This document shows positions 17,670 to 27,018 of a stretch of DNA of 64,000 nt, in pieces (positions within the stretch are counted from its first letter, which is position 1; every line of letters starts with the position of its first letter). A program made the position numbers and the translations under genes. This DNA is from Roseateles violae (GTDB lineage Bacteria; Pseudomonadota; Gammaproteobacteria; Burkholderiales; Burkholderiaceae_C), in NCBI RefSeq assembly GCF_030410485.1, contig NZ_JAUHHC010000005.1:62001-126000 (forward strand). The letters are read 5' to 3'. The notes below the pieces were generated by a model that worked only from the letters and a program-made list of their open reading frames with translations, ran no database searches and was not told where the DNA came from.

Positions 17670-18287
17670 TTACTTGCGCATGACCTTTTCGGACGGGGTC
17701 AGCGCTTCGATATAGGCCGGGCGCGAGAAGATGCGCTCGGCGTACTTCAAGAGCGGCAGCGCGTTCTTCGACATGTCGATGCCGTAGTAGTCGAGACGCC
17801 ACAGCAGCGGCGCGATCGCGACGTCCAGCATCGAGAAGTCGTCGCCCAGCATGTACTTGTTCTTCAGGAAGATCGGTGCCAGCTGGGTCAGGCGGTCGCG
17901 GATCTGGGCGCGGGCCTTCTCGAGCTGCTTGTCGGTCGCCTTGGTCGTCGTGCCGCGGCCTTCGAGGATGTTCACATGGGCGAACAGCTCCTTCTCGAAG
18001 TTCAGCAGGAACAGGCGCACGCGGGCGCGGGCGACCGGGTCGCCGGGCATCAGCTGCGGATGCGGGAAGCGCTCGTCGATGTACTCGTTGATGATGTGCG
18101 ACTCGTACAGGATCAGGTCGCGCTCGACCAGGATCGGCACCTCGTTGTACGGGTTCATCAGCGCGATGTCTTCGGGCTTGGCGAACAGGTCCACATCACG
18201 GATTTCGAAATCCATGCCCTTTTCGAACAGCACGAAGCGGCAGCGGTGCGAGTAGGGGCAGGTGGTTCCAGAGTAAAGCACCATCAT
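17670..18287 (-). CDS. sspA: Stringent starvation protein A (SspA)
   Basis: A 205-residue glutathione-S-transferase-fold protein that binds RNA polymerase and reprogrammes transcription during starvation. The thioredoxin-like N-terminal domain starts MMVLYSGTTCPYSHRCRFVL and carries NPYNEVPILVERDLILYES; the helical C-terminal domain includes YMLGDDFSMLDVAIAPLLWRL. Two adjacent ATGs (18287, 18284) are possible. It lies between petC and sspB, the usual betaproteobacterial arrangement after the bc1 operon. Confidence 0.97.
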   Translation of the reverse strand: MMVLYSGTTCPYSHRCRFVLFEKGMDFEIRDVDLFAKPEDIALMNPYNEVPILVERDLILYESHIINEYIDERFPHPQLMPGDPVARARVRLFLLNFEKELFAHVNILEGRGTTTKATDKQLEKARAQIRDRLTQLAPIFLKNKYMLGDDFSMLDVAIAPLLWRLDYYGIDMSKNALPLLKYAERIFSRPAYIEALTPSEKVMRK

Positions 18288-18362
18288 GGCGGCAGGCTCC
18301 CGTTGAGGATCAGGGTATTGTCTTGAGACAGTTCGCGGCGCCAGTGTGAACCAGTCGCCGCA

Positions 18363-18406
18363 CAAAAAGCAAACGCAGTGGGTGGCTCGGCGAGCGCCCC
18401 ACTGCG
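18363..18406 (-). terminator. Probable terminator after petC
   Basis: A 9-bp perfect stem (18374-18382 with 18398-18406), followed on the minus strand by TTTGCTTTTTG. It separates petABC from sspAB and suggests that sspA has its own promoter or is reached by read-through. Confidence 0.65.
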
Positions 18407-18472
18407 GTATCAGGCCTGGAGGCGTTTACTTGACGTCTTTGCCAGCCCTGGCGGGCCGGCGAGGACGAGAAG

Positions 18473-19243
18473 CTATTTGACGTCCTTCCAGTAGGACGCG
18501 TTCAGGCGCCAGGCCAGCACGGTGAAGACCGACAGGAACAGCAGCACCAGCACGCCGAGGCGGAAGCGCTCGCCCTGGGCCGGCTCGCCCATCCATTGCA
18601 GATAGGCGACCAGGTCGCCGACCGCGTTGTCGTACTGCAGCGCGTCGAGCTTGCCCGGGGTGGCTTGCTCGAAGCCCTTCAGCACATGGATCTTCTTGCC
18701 ATGCTCGTGCGGGTCGTCCGCTTCCTCGAACTTGGCGACGCGCTGGCCCTGCAGCTCCCACAGCACATGCGGCATCGCGACGCTGGGGAAGGCCAGGTTG
18801 TTCCAGCCGGTTGCCTTGGTGTCGTCGCGGTAGTAGGTGCGCAGATAGGTGTAGAGGTAATCCGCACCCGAGCCCTTGGCGCCGTCGGCGCGCGAGCGCG
18901 CGATGACGGTCAGGTCCGGCGGCGTGGCGCCGAAGAAGTCCTTGGCCTGCTTGGCGTCCAAAGAGATCTTCATGACGTCGCCGACCTTCTCGGAGGCGAA
19001 CATCAGATTGCTCTTGATCTGCGCTTCGGTGAGGCCCAGGTCGCGCATGCGGTTGTAGCGCATGAAGGCGGCCGAGTGGCAGTTCAGGCAGTAGTTGACG
19101 AACAGCTTGGCGCCGTTCTGCAGCGAGGCCACGTCCTGCATCTTGTCCTTGGGGAACTTGTCCCAGGGGATGCCGCCTTCCGAGGCCTGTGCACCGCCGA
19201 TCAAGCCCAGGCCGATCAGCAGCGTAGCGATGAGTTTCTTCAT
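18473..19243 (-). CDS. petC: Ubiquinol-cytochrome c reductase, cytochrome c1
   Basis: A 256-residue cytochrome c1 of the bc1 complex, which passes electrons from the Rieske protein to soluble cytochrome c. It has a signal peptide (MKKLIATLLIGLGLIGGAQA), a haem-binding CLNCH motif at residues 52-56, a probable axial Met in SVAMPHVLWEL, and a C-terminal membrane anchor (GVLVLLFLSVFTVLAW) ending in a short positively charged tail. It is the last gene of petA-petB-petC, 19 bp after petB. Confidence 0.97.
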   Translation of the reverse strand: MKKLIATLLIGLGLIGGAQASEGGIPWDKFPKDKMQDVASLQNGAKLFVNYCLNCHSAAFMRYNRMRDLGLTEAQIKSNLMFASEKVGDVMKISLDAKQAKDFFGATPPDLTVIARSRADGAKGSGADYLYTYLRTYYRDDTKATGWNNLAFPSVAMPHVLWELQGQRVAKFEEADDPHEHGKKIHVLKGFEQATPGKLDALQYDNAVGDLVAYLQWMGEPAQGERFRLGVLVLLFLSVFTVLAWRLNASYWKDVK

Positions 19244-19262
19244 TTCTATTGAGCTCCGATGC

Positions 19263-20663
19263 TTAGTGGGCGTGGTAGGTCACACGGTCTGGCACCGCCT
19301 TGGGCGTGCCGAGCTTGCTCCACCAGGGCATCAGCAGGAAGAAGCCGAAATAGAACAGCGTGCCGACCTGCGCGATGAGCGTGCCGATATCGCTCGGCGG
19401 CTTGATGCCGAGATAGCCCAGCACCAGGAAGAAGATCACGAACACGCCGTAGACATACTTGTGCCAGTCGGGGCGATAACGGATCGACTTGACCGGGCTG
19501 TGGTCCAGCCAGGGCAGGAAGAACAGGATCACGACCGCACCGCCCATCACCACGACGCCCCAGAACTTGGCGTCGAAGATCTTCAGCAGCGCACAGGCGA
19601 TCAGCGCGCCGATCAGCAGGGCGGCCTTGGCCTTGCCCGAGAAGTTGCCCTTGATCGCGGCCAGCACGGCGCCGATGCCGATGATGCCCACCAGCACATT
19701 GACCATCACGTCGGTGGTCGCGCGCAGCATCGAGTAGAAGGGCGTGAAGTACCAGACCGGGGCGATGTGCGCCGGCGTCTTCAGCGGGTCGGCCGGAATG
19801 AAGTTGTTGTACTCGAGGAAGTAGCCGCCGAGTTCGGGCGAGAAGAAGATGATCGCCGTGAACACCAGCAGGAACAGGCTCACGCCATAGATGTCGTGCA
19901 CCGTGTAGTAGGGATGGAAGGGGATGCCGTCCAGCGGGCGGCCCTTCTCGTCCTTCTTGGCCTTGATCTCCACGCCGTCCGGATTGTTCGAACCGACTTC
20001 GTGCAGCGCAATGATGTGCGCGACCACCAGGCCCAGGAGCACCAGCGGCACGGCAATCACGTGGAAGGAGAAGAAGCGGTTCAAGGTCGCGTCACCGACG
20101 ACGTAGTCGCCGCGGATCAGCAGGGCCAGGTCCGGGCCGACGAAGGGCACGGCGGCGAACAGGTTCACGATCACCTGGGCGCCCCAGTAGGACATCTGGC
20201 CCCAGGGCAGCAGATAGCCCATGAAGGCCTCGGCCATCAGGCACAGGAAGATCGCGCAGCCGAAGATCCAGACCAGCTCGCGCGGCTTGCGGTAGCTGCC
20301 GTAGATCAGGCCGCGGAACATGTGCAGATACACGACGACGAAGAACGCCGAGGCGCCGGTCGAGTGCATGTAGCGGATCAGCCAGCCCCAGGGCACATCG
20401 CGCATGATGTACTCGACCGAGGCGAAGGCCAGGGCCGCGTCCGGCTTGTAGTGCATCACCAGGAAGATGCCGGTGACGATCTGGATCACCAGCACCAGCA
20501 TCGCCAGCGAGCCGAAGATGTACCACCAGTTGAAGTTCTTCGGAGCGTAGTACTCCGACATATGCTCCTTGTACATCTTGGACGCCGGGAAGCGGTTGTC
20601 CACCCATGTCATCAGCTGTTCGCCCATCGAGGCGCCAGCGGGAGCTTGCTTGAATTCAGCCAT
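19263..20663 (-). CDS. petB: Ubiquinol-cytochrome c reductase, cytochrome b
   Basis: A 466-residue cytochrome b, longer than the cyanobacterial form because N- and C-terminal halves are fused as in all bc1-type proteins. Eight or nine membrane helices are visible. Haem-ligand regions read YMHSTGASAFFVVVYLHMFRG and SFHVIAVPLVLLGLVVAHI; the Qo-site PEWY-type motif reads PVWYFTPFYSMLR. It forms the quinol oxidation and reduction sites of complex III. It lies 21 bp after petA in the same operon. Confidence 0.97.
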   Translation of the reverse strand: MAEFKQAPAGASMGEQLMTWVDNRFPASKMYKEHMSEYYAPKNFNWWYIFGSLAMLVLVIQIVTGIFLVMHYKPDAALAFASVEYIMRDVPWGWLIRYMHSTGASAFFVVVYLHMFRGLIYGSYRKPRELVWIFGCAIFLCLMAEAFMGYLLPWGQMSYWGAQVIVNLFAAVPFVGPDLALLIRGDYVVGDATLNRFFSFHVIAVPLVLLGLVVAHIIALHEVGSNNPDGVEIKAKKDEKGRPLDGIPFHPYYTVHDIYGVSLFLLVFTAIIFFSPELGGYFLEYNNFIPADPLKTPAHIAPVWYFTPFYSMLRATTDVMVNVLVGIIGIGAVLAAIKGNFSGKAKAALLIGALIACALLKIFDAKFWGVVVMGGAVVILFFLPWLDHSPVKSIRYRPDWHKYVYGVFVIFFLVLGYLGIKPPSDIGTLIAQVGTLFYFGFFLLMPWWSKLGTPKAVPDRVTYHAH

Positions 20664-20684
20664 GTTGACCTCTGTCCTTTAGCT

Positions 20685-21281
20685 TCAGGCCTTCTTGTCT
20701 TCACCAATCAGGATCTTGGTGTCGGACAGATACATGTGGGGCGGCACCTCGAGGTTGTCCGGCGCGGGCTTGTTCTTGAACACGCGGCCGGCCAGGTCGA
20801 AGGTCGAGCCATGGCAGGGGCACAGGAAACCGCCGTGCCAGTCGTCCGGCAGCGAGGGCTGCGGGCCGGCCACGAACTTGTCGCTGGGCGAGCAGCCCAG
20901 GTGCGAGCAGATGCCCACGGCGACGAAGTACTCCGGTTTGATCGAGCGGTTGGTGTTCTTGGCGTAGTCCGGCGTCGGATAGGCCTTGCGGTCCGAATTC
21001 GGATCGGCCAGCTGGGCGTCGATCTTCGGCAGCTCGGCGATCTGCTCGGGCGTGCGGCGCACGATCCACACCGGCTTGCCGCGCCATTCGACGGTCATCT
21101 TCTCGCCCGGCTTCAGGCCGGAGATGTCCGCCTCGACGGCGGCGCCGGCGGCCTTGGCGCGCTCGGACGGCGTGAAGGTGCTGACGAAGGGCACGGCGGT
21201 GGCAACGCCGCCAACGGCACCGGCGCAACTCGTGGCGATGAGCCAGGTGCGCTTGCCTTGGTCCACTTGCTGGTCACTCAT
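20685..21281 (-). CDS. petA: Ubiquinol-cytochrome c reductase, Rieske iron-sulfur subunit
   Basis: A 198-residue Rieske protein with a twin-arginine-like start (GKRTWLIATSCAGAVG) that doubles as membrane anchor. The [2Fe-2S] ligands are in CSHLGCSP and CPCHGSTFDL. ATG 21281 was chosen: it begins the conserved MSDQQVDQGKRTWL leader, while a longer frame upstream adds nothing known. It is the first gene of the petABC operon, diverging from mscL. Lys replaces the second Arg of the twin-arginine pair. Confidence 0.97.
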   Translation of the reverse strand: MSDQQVDQGKRTWLIATSCAGAVGGVATAVPFVSTFTPSERAKAAGAAVEADISGLKPGEKMTVEWRGKPVWIVRRTPEQIAELPKIDAQLADPNSDRKAYPTPDYAKNTNRSIKPEYFVAVGICSHLGCSPSDKFVAGPQPSLPDDWHGGFLCPCHGSTFDLAGRVFKNKPAPDNLEVPPHMYLSDTKILIGEDKKA

Positions 21282-21486
21282 GAGGATCCTTGACTGACTT
21301 CTGATGATTCTGATCGGGGGCAACCGAGGATTCTAGCGGACGCCGGCGGGCTCCCCCATCGGCATCGTCCTGCCGGGGCGTTATGCGCGACGCAAATCGC
21401 ATCGCTTTGTCGTTGCAGCAACACCGGCGGCGTGGACAATGGGCCGACCTTTCGGGCGCCCCGCCCGCTCATCGATCGGAGCCGCA

Positions 21487-21921
21487 ATGGGATTTTTCTC
21501 GGAATTCAGGGAGTTCGCCGTCAAGGGCAATGTGGTCGACCTGGCGGTCGGCGTGATCATCGGCGCCGCCTTCGGCAAGATCGTCGACTCGGCCGTCAAG
21601 GACCTGATCATGCCCCTGATCGGCCGCGCGGTCGGCGGCCTCGACTTCAGCAACCACTTCGTCATGCTGGCCAGTCCGCCGCCCGACTACAAGGGCGCGA
21701 TGACCTACGAGGCCCTGACCAAGGCCGGCGTGCCGCTGTTCGCCTACGGCAACTTCCTGACCATTCTGCTGAACTTCATCATCCTGGCCTTCATCATTTT
21801 CCTGATGATCAAGCAGATCAACCGGCTCAAGCGCGACGAGCCGGCCGCCCCGGCGCCCGAGCCGGTGACGCCCGAAGACACCGTGCTGCTGCGCGAGATC
21901 CGCGACGCCCTGCGCCGCTGA
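21487..21921 (+). CDS. mscL: Large-conductance mechanosensitive channel MscL
   Basis: A 144-residue pentameric channel that opens under membrane tension during hypo-osmotic shock. The N-terminal amphipathic helix ([20 protein letters not shown]), TM1 ([13 protein letters not shown]), a periplasmic loop and TM2 ([19 protein letters not shown]) followed by the cytoplasmic helix ([19 protein letters not shown]) are all present. It is monocistronic, diverging from petA and followed after 162 bp by a DUF1631 gene. Confidence 0.97.
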   Translation: MGFFSEFREFAVKGNVVDLAVGVIIGAAFGKIVDSAVKDLIMPLIGRAVGGLDFSNHFVMLASPPPDYKGAMTYEALTKAGVPLFAYGNFLTILLNFIILAFIIFLMIKQINRLKRDEPAAPAPEPVTPEDTVLLREIRDALRR

Positions 21922-22044
21922 GTCGCCGCCCGGGTAAGCAAAGGTTTCGGCGCCCCGAACTGTCAGCTATTTGGCATCCCGACGCCTCCGGCGGCGCGCC
22001 AGCGACTGCAGTGCAGCCCTCTTTCGGCCGATACTGATCCCATT

Positions 22045-22070
22045 GCCCTGTGGTGAACTGACCACAGGGC
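22045..22070. promoter_or_regulatory. Perfect inverted repeat ahead of the DUF1631 gene
   Basis: A perfect 10-bp inverted repeat (22045-22054 and 22061-22070) with a 6-nt loop, ending 13 nt before the DUF1631 ATG and 124 nt after the mscL stop. There is no T-run on either strand, so it is not a standard terminator. It may be a protein-binding operator or a 5'-leader hairpin. Confidence 0.5.
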
Positions 22071-22083
22071 CGTTCAAGACACC

Positions 22084-24480
22084 ATGAATGCGCCCGACCC
22101 GAGACTGAACCCCCATCTGGACGCCGCGCTGCAGCGCATTCGCGCGGCGGCCGAGCAGGCGGCGGAGCGCTGCGCAGAAGGCCTGGGCCTGTCGGCGCTG
22201 TCGGCCGGCCAGATCAAGCGCCGCGATGCGCTGCTGTCGGCACAGTTCCTGTTCCGCAAGCAGCAGGCCGCCTTCGGCCAGGGTTTCCACCAAAGCCTGC
22301 GCCGCCAGCTGATGGCCGAACAGGGTCAGCTGGCGCCCGAGCCGGCCGCCGCGCCGAAGAAGGCCTGGACCGAGCTCTCGCTGATGGACGACGACGCCGT
22401 CGACGCGCTGGTCGCGGCCGACCGCATCGGCCTGGCGATCGGCCACCACAGCGAGTGGGAGCTGCGCGAGGTCGAGTCCTATGTGGCCGGCCTCAGCAGC
22501 GGCGAACGCAATCCGCTGCGTCCGGAGCTGATCGGCCAGGCGCTTCTCGAAGGCGTGCAGGCGGTCAGCGACGACGCGTCGACGCGGCAGGTGCTGATCG
22601 ACGAGCTGACCCGCGCGCTGGCGCAGGAGATGCGCAGCTGCTACGCCGACATCGCCGAGCTGCTGCGCAGCCGGGGCCTGCGTCCGCAGGACCTGCGCGT
22701 GCGCGGCGCCGACTCGGGCGGCGGCCACAGCATGCACAGCAGCCATGGCGCCCATTCGACCCGTTCGCAGCCGCTGGGCCGCAGCCAGCAGGGCGACTAT
22801 GGCAGCGGCCATGGCGGCGCCAGCGTGCACGGCGGGCATGGTGGCGGCTACGGCGGCCAGGATCGCCGCGGGTCGAACCGCGGCATCGCAGCGGGCGGCC
22901 TAGGCAGCGTCGATGCGCAGATGATGGACCTGCTGCGCCGGCTGGCGCAGGTGCCGGCGGGCGGCGTCTCGGCCACCGGTGGCTATACCCAGCCGGGCGA
23001 CTTCGGCGCGCCCGGCCTGGCCGCGGCGGCCGAGGCCGGCGGCGCGATGCACTGGCAGGCGGCCCCGCCGCCGCCCAATCTGATCCATCTGCACCGCGAA
23101 GAGCTGCGCCAGGCCGCCACCGGCCGGCTCGACCATATGGTCATCGACGTGGTGGGCAGCCTGTTCGACCAGATCCTGGCCGATCCCAAGGTGCCGCCGC
23201 AAATGGCGCGGCTCTTGGCCCGGCTGCAGCTGCCGGTGCTGCGCGTCGCGCTCGGCGACCCGAGCTTCTTCTCCTCGCGCCGCCACCCGGTGCGCCGCTT
23301 CGTCAACCGCATGGCCTCGCTGGCCTGCGCCTTCGACGATTTCTCCGAAGAGCCGGGCCAGTCCTTCCTCGCCCATGTGCGCGAGCTGGTGCAGGACGTC
23401 GCCAACGGCGACTTCGACCGCATGGACGTCTACGAGAGCAAGCTGGACGCGCTCGAGGCCTTCATCGCCGAGCAGACCGCCCGCGCGCTGAAGGCGCAGG
23501 GCGACGCCGCCGCGCTGCTCGAGCGCAAGGAAACCGATCTGCGCCTGCAGCAGCGCTATATGCAGCAGCTGCAGCAGGCGCTGGCCACGGTGCCGATGGA
23601 CGGCTTCCTGCGCGACTTCCTGGCCCAGGTCTGGAGCCAGGCCATCGTGCTGGCCTCGCGCGAGGGCGCACCCGAGCGCGCGCTGCGCCTGCGCCAGCTC
23701 GGCCGCGAGCTGGTGATGAGCGTGCAGCCCAAGGGCGGCACCGCCCAGCGCCAGACCTTCCTCGGCCAGCTGCCGGGCCTGATGCGCACGCTCAACGAGG
23801 GGCTGGACCTGATCGCCTGGCCGGAGTCCGCGCGCAAGGCCTTCTTCGGCCAACTGCTGCCGGCCCATGCCGAATCGCTGAAGGGCCAGGCGCTGTCGGC
23901 GCTGGACACCAATCTGCTGGTCAAGCAGCTCGACCAGGTCTTCGGCTGTGCGCCGCCGGCCGAGCAAGACCTGCCCCCGCCCTCGCAGTCGGCGCCGATC
24001 ACCGTGCCGCAGGACCTGGACATGGGCGCGCGGCTCAGCGCCGAGGAGGCGCGCAGCCTGGGCCTGGTCGACGAGGCCGGCGTGGACTGGAACGGCCAGG
24101 TCGACATCGACCTCGGCGCCGAGCCGCCCGAGCCGGCGCTGCAGGCGGTCGACATCAGCATCGACGGCCTGCCGCCGGTCGCCGAGGCGCCCGAGCCCAG
24201 CGCCGGCGCGCTGCTAATCGACCATCTGCAGCTGGGCTTCGCCTATCGCATGCACATCAACGAGGGCTGGGCCAAGGTGCGCCTGGCCCATATCAGCGCC
24301 GGCCGCAGCTTCTTCATCTTCACCCAGGGCAGCAAGCACCAGCAGACGGTGACGATGACCGCGCGCATGCTGCGCCGCCTGTGCGAGGCGGGCCGCCTGC
24401 GCGCCTTCGAGAACGCCTATCTGCTCGAACGCGCGACCGCGCGGGCGCGCAAGCAACTGGCCGAGCTCAGCAAGGCCTGA
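22084..24480 (+). CDS. DUF1631 family protein
   Basis: A 798-residue cytoplasmic protein of the DUF1631 family, common in Betaproteobacteria and functionally unassigned. The N-terminal domain (residues 1-205) is helical and charged. A linker at about residues 213-265 is unusually rich in Gly, His and Ser (SGGGHSMHSSHGAHS, GHGGASVHGGHGGGYGG). The large central helical region follows, and a C-terminal beta domain (IDHLQLGFAYRMH, WAKVRLAHISAGRSFFIFTQ) resembles a PilZ-like or SH3-like barrel. There is no strong ribosome-binding site; a perfect hairpin lies just upstream. Confidence 0.9.
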   Translation: MNAPDPRLNPHLDAALQRIRAAAEQAAERCAEGLGLSALSAGQIKRRDALLSAQFLFRKQQAAFGQGFHQSLRRQLMAEQGQLAPEPAAAPKKAWTELSLMDDDAVDALVAADRIGLAIGHHSEWELREVESYVAGLSSGERNPLRPELIGQALLEGVQAVSDDASTRQVLIDELTRALAQEMRSCYADIAELLRSRGLRPQDLRVRGADSGGGHSMHSSHGAHSTRSQPLGRSQQGDYGSGHGGASVHGGHGGGYGGQDRRGSNRGIAAGGLGSVDAQMMDLLRRLAQVPAGGVSATGGYTQPGDFGAPGLAAAAEAGGAMHWQAAPPPPNLIHLHREELRQAATGRLDHMVIDVVGSLFDQILADPKVPPQMARLLARLQLPVLRVALGDPSFFSSRRHPVRRFVNRMASLACAFDDFSEEPGQSFLAHVRELVQDVANGDFDRMDVYESKLDALEAFIAEQTARALKAQGDAAALLERKETDLRLQQRYMQQLQQALATVPMDGFLRDFLAQVWSQAIVLASREGAPERALRLRQLGRELVMSVQPKGGTAQRQTFLGQLPGLMRTLNEGLDLIAWPESARKAFFGQLLPAHAESLKGQALSALDTNLLVKQLDQVFGCAPPAEQDLPPPSQSAPITVPQDLDMGARLSAEEARSLGLVDEAGVDWNGQVDIDLGAEPPEPALQAVDISIDGLPPVAEAPEPSAGALLIDHLQLGFAYRMHINEGWAKVRLAHISAGRSFFIFTQGSKHQQTVTMTARMLRRLCEAGRLRAFENAYLLERATARARKQLAELSKA

Positions 24481-24506
24481 TCCCGGTCCGCGCCGGCCCC
24501 GCGCTC

Positions 24507-25142
24507 TCAGAGCGGGTTCAGCTTGCGGAACACATTGCGGTCCGGCATTTCCTCGGTGACGGCCAGCATCAGCGTGATCTTCTGCTCCGACTCGATCGGC
24601 TGGCCATCGATCTCGATCGCGCGAAAACGCCAGCCCTCGGCCGAGACCTTGGCCCAGCGGCGCACCGAATCGGCCACGCCCGGCAGGCTGTCGACGCTCT
24701 TGACCCGGCACTGCCCCTCGCGGGTGATCGTGCACAGCACGCCGACCTCGCCATTCCAGCCCGGCGTCGAGATCTCGTTCGGCTGCTTGGCCGCATAGCG
24801 CTTGAGCACCGCCGGCGCCATCGTCAGCGAGCGCAGCGCCATCGTCGGCGCCTTGCCGTCATGGCCGATCTGCAGGCCCAGCCGCACGCCGGTGCGGTAG
24901 GTGACCGCACGCCCGTCCTGCACGAAGGGGTCGACCCGCAGCGCCTGCAGGCGCGGCTTCATGAAGGCCCAGAAGGCGGCCGGCTGCTCGGCCTCGTTGA
25001 CCGGGACCACCTCGCTGGCCTGGCCGCTCGTGTCGAACAGCACCTCGAACCAGACCTCGGCCTCGCCCTCTTCCGCCGCGCCGGCGGCGCCGAGGCAGGC
25101 CCACAGCAGCACGGCCGCGGCCGCTCGCATCGCTTTTCTCAT
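24507..25142 (-). CDS. Hypothetical secreted protein
   Basis: A 211-residue protein with a signal peptide (MRKAMRAAAAVLLWACLGAA, cleaved before EEGEAEV). The mature part has two similar beta-alpha segments: EVWFEVLFDTSGQASEVVPV and VGVLCTITREGQCRVKSVDS. They resemble the C-terminal TonB fold, in which a strand is followed by a Gly and a variable loop. There is no membrane anchor or proline-rich spacer, so it is not a TonB protein itself. It is convergent with the DUF1631 gene; the function is unknown. Confidence 0.8.
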   Translation of the reverse strand: MRKAMRAAAAVLLWACLGAAGAAEEGEAEVWFEVLFDTSGQASEVVPVNEAEQPAAFWAFMKPRLQALRVDPFVQDGRAVTYRTGVRLGLQIGHDGKAPTMALRSLTMAPAVLKRYAAKQPNEISTPGWNGEVGVLCTITREGQCRVKSVDSLPGVADSVRRWAKVSAEGWRFRAIEIDGQPIESEQKITLMLAVTEEMPDRNVFRKLNPL

Positions 25143-25225
25143 CTCGCTCCCTTGGCAGACACTCGTTGTTATGAGGCCCGGATTGTGCGGCCGATTGAGG
25201 GCGGCGTCGTCTTTGTGCTGATCCT

Positions 25226-26254
25226 CTAGCCGATCAAGCGGCGCGCCATCCGGATCGCCGCCACCATGCTGGCCGGATCGGCGCTGCCGCGGCCGGCGAT
25301 GTCGAAGGCGGTGCCATGGTCGGGGCTGGTGCGCACAAAGGGCAGGCCCAGGGTCACATTGACGCCCTGCTCGACGCCCAGGTACTTGACCGGGATCAGG
25401 CCATGGTCATGCGTCATCGCGACGACCAGGTCGAATTCGCCCGGGTGCTGCGCCGTGTGGCGCGCCCGCATGAAGACGGTGTCTGGCGCGAAGGGGCCAC
25501 GCGCATCGATGCCTTCGGCGCGCGCGCTGGCGACGGCCGGCGCGATATGGTCGATCTCCTCGCTGCCGAACAAGCCGCCCTCGCCCGCATGCGGGTTCAG
25601 GCCGGCAACGGCAATGCGCGGCCGCGCGATGCCGAAGCGCCGCAGCGCCGCATCGGCAATGCGCAGCGTCTGCAGCACGCTGTCCTGGTTGATCTGCTCG
25701 ATCGCCTGGCGCAAGGAGCAGTGGATGGTCACCAGCACCGTGCGCAGCTCCTCGTTGGCCAGCATCATGCGCACCGGCGGCAGCACGCCGCTGTGATGGG
25801 CGCGCGCGGCCAGCGACTGCAGCATCTCGGTATGGCCGGGAAACTCGCTGCCGGCCGCATGCAGCGCCTCCTTGTGGATGGGCGCGGTCACCAGGGCGGC
25901 GGCCCGGCCGGCCTGGATCGCATCGACCGCGGCCTCGATGCAGCGCGCGGCCGCGGCGCCGGCGCGCGCATCGACCTGGCCGAGCGGGCAGTCCGCCAGA
26001 TCGGCCGGCAGGCCGTCCGGCTGCCAGACCGGCAGGCAGTTCGGCGGCAGCTGCGGCAGTTCGTCCGGCGCATCGAGCCGCGCCACCGGCAGCGGCAGGC
26101 CCAAGGCGGCGATCGCGCGACGCAGCACGGCCACATCGCCGACCACGCACAGATCGCCCGCCGTCTCGGCCCGCCAGGCCGCGGCCGTGATCTCCGGGCC
26201 GATGCCGCAGGCATCGCCCATGGTCAGCAGCAGGGGCTTGCGGGTGGCTGTCAT
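25226..26254 (-). CDS. pdxA: 4-hydroxythreonine-4-phosphate dehydrogenase PdxA
   Basis: A 342-residue NAD-dependent enzyme that oxidises 4-phospho-hydroxy-L-threonine in pyridoxal-5'-phosphate synthesis. Conserved segments are LTMGDACGIGPEI near the start, the metal-ligand His in FPGHTEMLQ, GLNPHAGEGGLFGSEE, and FAPDTVFMRARH. The C-terminus has VKYLGVEQGVNVTLGLPF and RTSPDHGTAFDIAGRG. It starts 3 bp after the stop of a Nif3-like gene and so is probably co-transcribed with it. Confidence 0.97.
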   Translation of the reverse strand: MTATRKPLLLTMGDACGIGPEITAAAWRAETAGDLCVVGDVAVLRRAIAALGLPLPVARLDAPDELPQLPPNCLPVWQPDGLPADLADCPLGQVDARAGAAAARCIEAAVDAIQAGRAAALVTAPIHKEALHAAGSEFPGHTEMLQSLAARAHHSGVLPPVRMMLANEELRTVLVTIHCSLRQAIEQINQDSVLQTLRIADAALRRFGIARPRIAVAGLNPHAGEGGLFGSEEIDHIAPAVASARAEGIDARGPFAPDTVFMRARHTAQHPGEFDLVVAMTHDHGLIPVKYLGVEQGVNVTLGLPFVRTSPDHGTAFDIAGRGSADPASMVAAIRMARRLIG

Positions 26255-26257
26255 GGC

Positions 26258-27004
26258 TCAGGCCGGGTTGTCGATGTCGATGAACTGCTGGGAGAAGCCT
26301 AGCTCGGCCGCCGTCTGCGCGGCCAGCGCCTGCACGCCGTAGCGCTCGGTCGCATGGTGGCCGGCGGCGATGAAGGCCACGCCGCTCTCGCGCGCGTAAT
26401 GGGCCTGCGGCTCCGAGATCTCGCCGGTGACGAAGACATCGGCGCCGGCGGCGATCGCCGCCTCGAAGAAGCCCTGCGCGCCGCCGGTGCACCAGGCGAC
26501 GCGGCGCAGCGGCCGGCCGTCGCCGGGCACGGCGAGCGCCTCGCGGCCCAGCCGCTCGGCGATATGCGCCTGCAGCGCGGCCAGCTGCGGCGCGGCCAGC
26601 GGGCCGATGAAGCCCAGCTCCTGCTCGCCGAAGCGGCCATCGGCCTGCCAGCCGAGCCGCAGGCCCAGCTGTGCGTTATTGCCCAGCAGCGGATGCGCAT
26701 CGAGCGGCAGGTGGTAGGCAAACAGATTGATGTCCTGCTGCAGCAGCCGCTGCAGGCGCTGCTTCATCCAGCCGGTCACGCGGCCGTCGTGGCCGCGCCA
26801 GAACAGGCCGTGGTGGACCAGGATGGCATCGGCGCCGGCGGCGATCGCCGCCTCGATCAGGGCCAGGCTGGCCGTCACCCCGCAGACCAGATGCCGAATC
26901 TCCGCGCGCCCCTCGACCTGCAGACCGTTCGGCCCATAATCCTTGAAACGCCCCGGCTCCAGCAGGGCATCGAGATGGCGGGCGAGATCGTGGCGGTGCG
27001 TCAT
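26258..27004 (-). CDS. Nif3-like dinuclear metal centre protein
   Basis: A 248-residue Nif3/YbgI-family protein; homologues form a hexameric toroid with a dinuclear metal site and are linked to GTP cyclohydrolase I type 2-like or repair functions without proof. Metal-ligand regions include [25 protein letters not shown] and [12 protein letters not shown], together with [14 protein letters not shown]. The start is ATG 27004 at [11 protein letters not shown]. Its start codon is only 14 nt from that of the divergent DegS-like gene. It is followed immediately by pdxA. Confidence 0.95.
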   Translation of the reverse strand: MTHRHDLARHLDALLEPGRFKDYGPNGLQVEGRAEIRHLVCGVTASLALIEAAIAAGADAILVHHGLFWRGHDGRVTGWMKQRLQRLLQQDINLFAYHLPLDAHPLLGNNAQLGLRLGWQADGRFGEQELGFIGPLAAPQLAALQAHIAERLGREALAVPGDGRPLRRVAWCTGGAQGFFEAAIAAGADVFVTGEISEPQAHYARESGVAFIAAGHHATERYGVQALAAQTAAELGFSQQFIDIDNPA

Positions 27005-27018
27005 TGGAAAGGGTGCTT

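Noticed and set aside
19095-21293. Long plus-strand open frame (over 700 codons) opposite petABC
   Set aside because: Antisense to highly conserved genes, translation rich in His, Gln, Asp, no family likeness.
22455-25229. Alternative plus-strand frame over DUF1631
   Set aside because: Shifted frame of the DUF1631 gene; Arg/Ala/Gly/Pro-rich translation.
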